Shown here: piece after piece, positions 59,601 through 64,000 of the stretch
Layout of the letters: each line of letters opens with the position of its first letter
Numbering within the stretch: position 1 is the first letter of the stretch
NCBI RefSeq assembly: GCF_002878395.1
Contig: NC_061115.1
Span: 156,097,941-156,161,940 of the forward strand
Direction of reading: 5' to 3'
DNA from: Capsicum annuum
Taxonomy: Eukaryota; Streptophyta; Magnoliopsida; Solanales; Solanaceae
Length of the DNA stretch: 64,000 nt
The notes under the pieces: model-generated
Told to the model about the DNA's origin: nothing
Database searches by the model: none
The model's input: only the letters and a program-made list of their open reading frames with translations
Program-made: the position numbers and the translations under genes

Positions 59601-60353
59601 TGAAGTTCATAATATCCCTCAAATGCACACTACACTTAATAGTCTAGGTTCATACTATCTCCTCTCATAAGCATTATCTATATTAAAAAGGTCAAAGGGA
59701 AATCTGAATACATATCTAATTCTGCATCAACTGAATAACTCATAAGAATGAGGACATAATGTTCAGCTTAAGGGACTTATGACACACTAAAGAGCTCTTC
59801 TAAAACCCTTTGGATGCATTTTGAAACTTTTTGCTAGCAAATTTGAGAGCATTATCAGGGGAGGAAATTGGAACTTGCTAATTGTGTTATCTCAAGAATA
59901 ATGTACAGATAGAGAAGTATAGATTAACATTACGAATTCTAAGGAGGGATGTAAAAGAACATCTAACTTGGGCTTAGTGCACTATTTCCATGAACATGAA
60001 TGAAGTTCTTCAAAACTCAGGAATTAAAAGCATTGATGAGATACTTTTGAGACTGCGTACAATCCCATAACTATCTGTGGGGACTGTCTGAGAAATCTCT
60101 ATCTATAAAGATTTAAGCTTGACTATTTTTGTTACCTTGAAAATAAGGCAGAGATGGTCTGAATAGAGAAAGATGAGGAACTGTATAAATTTATTAGAGA
60201 ACTTTTCTATAGCACAATTTGAGAGTTGAAAGAAGGAAAATGTTTCCTAAATGCTTAGTGGCCTCTCAAAGAAAAGTACAGACATCTCCGTACCATTCCA
60301 CAAGACTCTATTAGACATGACTTCACAAACACCCTAGGACACTTGAACTCTGT
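56671..60353 (-). other. Element H internal region, non-coding
   Basis: No supported coding region. A 94-codon frame at 58322-58038 has no family features. At 56932-56983 ('ctcggggtattacaacaccc', then 'gggatcattcatccccgaat') it repeats the LTR/internal boundary seen at 56658-56706, so a boundary-like segment occurs twice about 275 bp apart. The purine-rich tract on the minus strand is at 56671-56690. Confidence 0.7.
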
Positions 60354-60365
60354 GCTCTGATACCA
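60354..60365 (-). promoter_or_regulatory. Element H primer-binding site (Met-tRNA)
   Basis: TGGTATCAGAGC on the minus strand, 4 nt from the 5' LTR end. Confidence 0.92.
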
Positions 60366-60369
60366 AGTT

Positions 60370-62200
60370 TGTAACCCCTCAAAAATCTATCTCAAGACAT
60401 CACACGGTGCTTAGGACCATAAGTAATCCTAAGCTAACCCTTCTAATGGCATACTACTAAGTAACTGATTAAATATGAATAAATGATGGAGTTTACTATG
60501 TGGAAACATAGAGAAACGCTGAAATCTATAAAATATAATACTGATACCACTTTTACATTATAATAAAGTTTGAAGAGAGGGTCTAAAATTACAATACTGA
60601 CTCTAACTGACATCTGTGAAGCCTCTACTATACTGACTATAAATAGTTGGGATGCTACTCCAACTATCACTAATCAATACATATGAATAAGAAAAGAGAC
60701 AACATAAATAAATCCAACTGAAGTCCCTAAAGTAGGAATAAGTATGAGACCTTGGAATCATACCCAACTCAGTTCTATAAATAAATCAATATTTATGAAT
60801 AAGTATGAGACCTTGGAATCATACCCAACTCAGTGCTAAATACTACTCCCTTACTTAGGCTCGAAAATTTAGGAAATTCAGATTAAAACAGCACAGGGGT
60901 TTATAATAAAAAACAATTATGCTTCTCTTTTCTTTAAATCACAAAGCTATATGAGTAATGTGGATTCCTTATCTTATCTTAGGATCAAAAGAACAAATCT
61001 TGCTTAAAAAAATCCTCTTTCTTAAATATCAAGACTAAAACTTATGGCTGATAGCCCATACTTGTAAATCATGTCAAATCACCATAAACTTCATGCTCAC
61101 AATAATAGTATTTAAATACTTTAACAATTTAACTCAAGATAATGAAACCAAATCACAATGTCATGCTCAAAACTCAATTGGAAATCTCCTGCCAATGTCG
61201 CAAAAAATATTCATAATATTTAAATCATGAAAGAGAATTCTTTAAATAAAGAAAACTATGCTCTTTTATACTTCAATTACTTTATAAATCCATAAACTCA
61301 AACAAGATAATTTGGACATAAGCCCCCAAGTTGCAAATCATGAAATCTTTAATAAAATTAAAGTCTTTGGGCACAAGAACGAATGATTTATTCTTGTTCA
61401 AATCCCACTTACATTATTTGGCTTGATTCAATAGAGCAAGTTGAATTTTGAAGCCTTGAGAATGTTCTTGGAGGCTTTTCTTAAAGGTTCTTGAATGGTG
61501 ATGTTTTGATTCTTGAGTTTTATTGAAGAAGGGTGTGAACCTTGTTCTTGAGGGTTTATCTTGAAAGGAACCCAAATTTTGATGCTATGGATGAATATGA
61601 AGTTATGTGCTCTGATTTGATGTAATCGGGTATTAAATGAGTGGAAAAAGCCCAAAAATCCCTTTAAAAATGGCTTTTAATCGTTAAACGGTAGTATGGG
61701 TCGGTTTGGGCGACGACCCATCGCCCTACGGACAGGCCGTCCCTCAAACAGTCGCTTTATGGCAAGAAAAGAAGCTTACTGCCTCAGTTGTGATGGTTTG
61801 GGTGATGGTTCATCGCTGGTGCGATGGTCCGTTGGCCTTCCCGTCGCACTTTGGCAGTTCGGATAGCTCACTATAAAACAGCCATAACTTTTTACCCTAA
61901 TAATGCATTTTGGTGAAATTTGTATCGTTGGAAAGATAATTCATTTATCTATCTTTTGGTGTGTCATAAAATCATAAATTCGTAGTATAACAAAAGATAT
62001 GCTCATTTGAAGTTGACTATACTAATATCCTTCTCAAGAATTCAATTGGTAAGGGATGTTTTATTTCACCTAATACCATGGACATATTTGAGGCCTTAAT
62101 CACATCAAATTTGATCATAAAACTATCAAATCACTAAAATTTATTTCTCATGAGTTTGAAGCATTGTTCTACTATCGGTTGAAATTCTCGAGGTATTACA
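60370..62200 (-). mobile_element. Element H 5' LTR (1831 bp, internally deleted)
   Basis: Minus strand from TGTAATACCTCGAG (62200) to GGGGTTACA (60370). Relative to the 3' LTR it lacks the stretch corresponding to about 54540-55265. It carries a short duplication ('aataagtatgagaccttgga', about 60737 and 60797) at the deletion site. Its motif array (61690-61860) matches the 3' LTR array type. Confidence 0.9.
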
Positions 62201-62205
62201 CCATT
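62201..62205. repeat. Target-site duplication CCATT (right)
   Basis: Identical to 54166-54170. Confidence 0.93.
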
Positions 62206-63063
62206 GTTCAACAACAAATATTCAAAACCCTCAGCCCTTGATTTCAAACCAACATAAATATCTTATGAAAAATACTTAAAAATATATACTTTTAATAAAT
62301 TAACTATGACAAAAGAGTAACATACCTTAAATACCAAGTTTCACAAACATAATTCAACCCTTGAGCCTTTGGAAGGTCTACTTCTTAGAAACCTTAAGTA
62401 TGACTTCTTGATAGAATTAAAGAGAGCTTTGGGAGTATTTGAGTATGTTAAGGATGATATATAACCCCCTTAAGTGATTTATGAACGTGGGTTTTAATTG
62501 GGTGAGAAGGGAATTATCCAAAGTGCCTTAAATTAAAAGCTAAAATTTAGTCATCAGTGACTACAGGTCAATATACGACTCGTATAGACTCATTAAGACT
62601 AGTCACCATCAGTCATAACCAAGAAAATGTCCAAGGAAATTATAATTTTTTTGCCCTATGACTCACATAATATGACTCATAATGAGACCGTATGACTCCT
62701 AGGGTCTTATTGTAGTCAAGACAAAACCATTTGAGGTATACACTGGACAACCTACGATGTACACCCAATGACTCATAATGAGTCCTTACGACTCATAGTG
62801 AGTCACTCGTACTCAGAGCAGAACCTAGCCACTTAATTACTGATTTGGTTAAGATTGGGTCCTTAGGATCCATCAAGACTCCATACGAATTATGTCCCCA
62901 AGTCATACTCAGGACAGTAAATCAAGCACCATTCACTAGACACCATACGACTAGGGTCACCTGACCTATCAAAACACCTTAGGACTCGTCGGGTCAGTCG
63001 TAGTCAAGACATTGACAATAAAATTTAAAATATTTTTAAGGACCGAAACCCCTAGACACTACA
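62206..63063 (-). mobile_element. LTR C, high-coordinate half
   Basis: Continues LTR C after element H and is collinear with LTR B from about 52850 to 53689. It has the same 'acgactcgtatagactcatt' array (62572-62591 onward). It ends on the minus strand at TGTAGTGTC (63063), directly after chromodomain coding sequence, so it is the 3' LTR of the pol fragment at 63064-64000. Confidence 0.83.
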
Positions 63064-64000
63064 CCACCTCCATTGGCCGGTGCCTCCACTGAACCTTAAG
63101 CACAGGAATATCTCTTGTTAGCAATCGCCTCACATAACTAGCCAATATGAGCATTGGCTCCTCTAAAAAGGTAAAACACTTATCCAACTGGACTGAGTAC
63201 CATCTAATCATATGAGAAGGATCAGGAATATATCATTAATACATAAAGACATAAAAAACTTGATGAACAATGACAAAATTTGGGGGTAGAGATAACTCAT
63301 AAGACACCTTACCAACTACGCAAAGAATCTCAAAAGGTCTAATATATGTAAGACTGAGCTTTTTCTTTCTACCGAACCTCATCACACCTTTTATGGGTGC
63401 TATACAGAGGAATACATGGTCGCCAACACCAAATGTCAAGGAACAAAGACTATGGTCTACATAGGCCTTCTACCTACTCTGAACCACTCTCAACCTATCC
63501 TGAATCACCCTAACTCTATCCAATGAATCCTGAAGCAAATATGTACCAGAGGGCCTAAACTCAAAAGTCTCAAACCATTCAACCAGAGAATGACATCTCC
63601 TCCCTTACAAAGCCACCAAAGGTGCCATCTCAATACTTAGATGATATCCATTTTTATAAGTAAACTCTGCCACGGCTAAGTGCTTCTCCTACTAGCCTTT
63701 AAAATCCATAATACATTCGGAGTATATCCTCAACCACCTAAATAGTCCGCTCGAGCTGATCATCGGTCTGAGGATGAAAGGTTGTACTCAAATCCACCTG
63801 TGTGCCCAACTCATCCTAAAATGCTCTCCTAAATCTTGAAATGAACACAAAACCATAATTTATAATAATAGAAATGGGCACTCCAGGCAAATGGACTATC
63901 TCCCAAACAATGATATTAGCCAATATCTCACCAATGAAGGACATCTTTATAAGAATGAAATATGTTTATTTAGTAAAACAATCTACAATGACCAAAATAC
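63064..64000 (-). pseudogene. Chromovirus integrase and chromodomain, decayed, cut by window end
   Basis: Minus strand: integrase core with 'VIVDCFTK' (first Asp strand, near 63965-63990) and 'TTFHPQTDDQLERTI' (near 63740-63790), which keeps the catalytic Glu. The middle strand reads I-N-Y-G where S/T-D-x-G is usual, so the second Asp is lost. The C-terminal domain is open at 63439-63236 ('IAPIKGVMRFGRKKKLSLTY', 'YIRPFEILCVVGKVSYELSL'). A chromodomain piece 'VLKVQWRHRPMEVV' lies at about 63064-63110 against the LTR. Multiple stops. It targets heterochromatin in intact relatives. Confidence 0.87.

Larger units (their letters stand above)
54171..62200 (-). mobile_element. Complete non-coding LTR element H (LARD-like)
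   Basis: Minus-strand element of 8030 bp bounded by CCATT duplications. 5' LTR 60370-62200, Met primer site 60354-60365, internal region 56671-60353 (3.7 kb), 3' LTR 54171-56670. The internal region has no recognisable gag or pol in any frame, so mobilisation would have needed proteins from a related chromovirus. LTR ends resemble family F (same 4-nt spacing to the primer site). The two LTRs differ in length by about 670 bp through a deletion in the 5' copy. Confidence 0.92.

Noticed and set aside
45943..60365. Met-tRNA-like strings considered as tRNA genes
   Set aside because: Only the 12-13 bases complementary to the tRNA 3' end are present, next to LTR ends; they are primer-binding sites.

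Overview
This window is plant nuclear heterochromatin. It is almost entirely nested, decayed transposable elements plus one near-complete endogenous pararetrovirus (EPRV). I see no intact host gene, rRNA, tRNA or CRISPR. Everything points to a dicot. A Solanaceae genome is my best guess, because of the combination of large Ty3/gypsy chromovirus LTRs with Met-tRNA primer sites, an Athila element with an Asp-tRNA primer site, and a caulimovirid integrant whose ORF order (CP, MP, protease-RT-RNase H, transactivator) resembles solendovirus-type EPRVs of that family. The species cannot be decided from sequence alone.

Layout. 1-1277: two tandem LTR fragments (+). 1278-3412: 5'-truncated LINE (+) with RT, zf-RVT and RNase H remnants. 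3413-4430: small foldback and a 228-bp tandem duplication. 4540-6660: Mutator-like (MULE) transposase pseudogene (-) with SWIM finger. 7804-16866: EPRV on the minus strand. It spans slightly more than one circular genome (about 8.58 kb unit), with promoter, poly(A) signal, leader ORFs, primer-binding site, CP, MP, Pol and TAV, and a rearranged left end. 16867-19934: 5' leader, primer site and 2.5-kb LTR of a minus-strand chromovirus, inserted in another gypsy gag-protease (19935-20950) and next to a further LTR (20951-22294). 22295-29935: a minus-strand chromovirus whose 3' LTR is split by a 2.07-kb non-autonomous MULE carrying a higher-order minisatellite. 29936-45299: a plus-strand chromovirus (LTR, leader, gag, protease, start of RT) split by a complete 10.1-kb Athila element (32590-42681, target duplication GTACA). 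45300-47340: a further LTR, Met primer site and leader. 47341-53795: two large minus-strand LTRs with a scrap of integrase between them. 53796-64000: a minus-strand chromovirus integrase and 3' LTR, the LTR split by a complete 8.03-kb non-coding LTR element (54171-62200, target duplication CCATT).

Relationships. Three nesting events are fixed by target-site duplications: Athila into the plus chromovirus leader, the non-coding element into an LTR, and the MULE into an LTR. The viral ORFs are packed on one polycistronic frame map (short overlaps or TAAAATG junctions), as expected when a viral transactivator drives reinitiation. The MP ORF is open for all 410 codons, whereas CP, Pol and TAV carry nonsense or frameshift breaks and the RT active site is altered, so this copy cannot replicate by itself. 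The most interesting signals are: the EPRV end lying exactly at the primer-binding site, a second, apparently inactive retropepsin-like domain in the MP ORF, duplicated leader ORF modules and a viral inverted repeat, the 6-unit higher-order repeat inside the MULE, and family-specific short-motif arrays in several unrelated LTRs.
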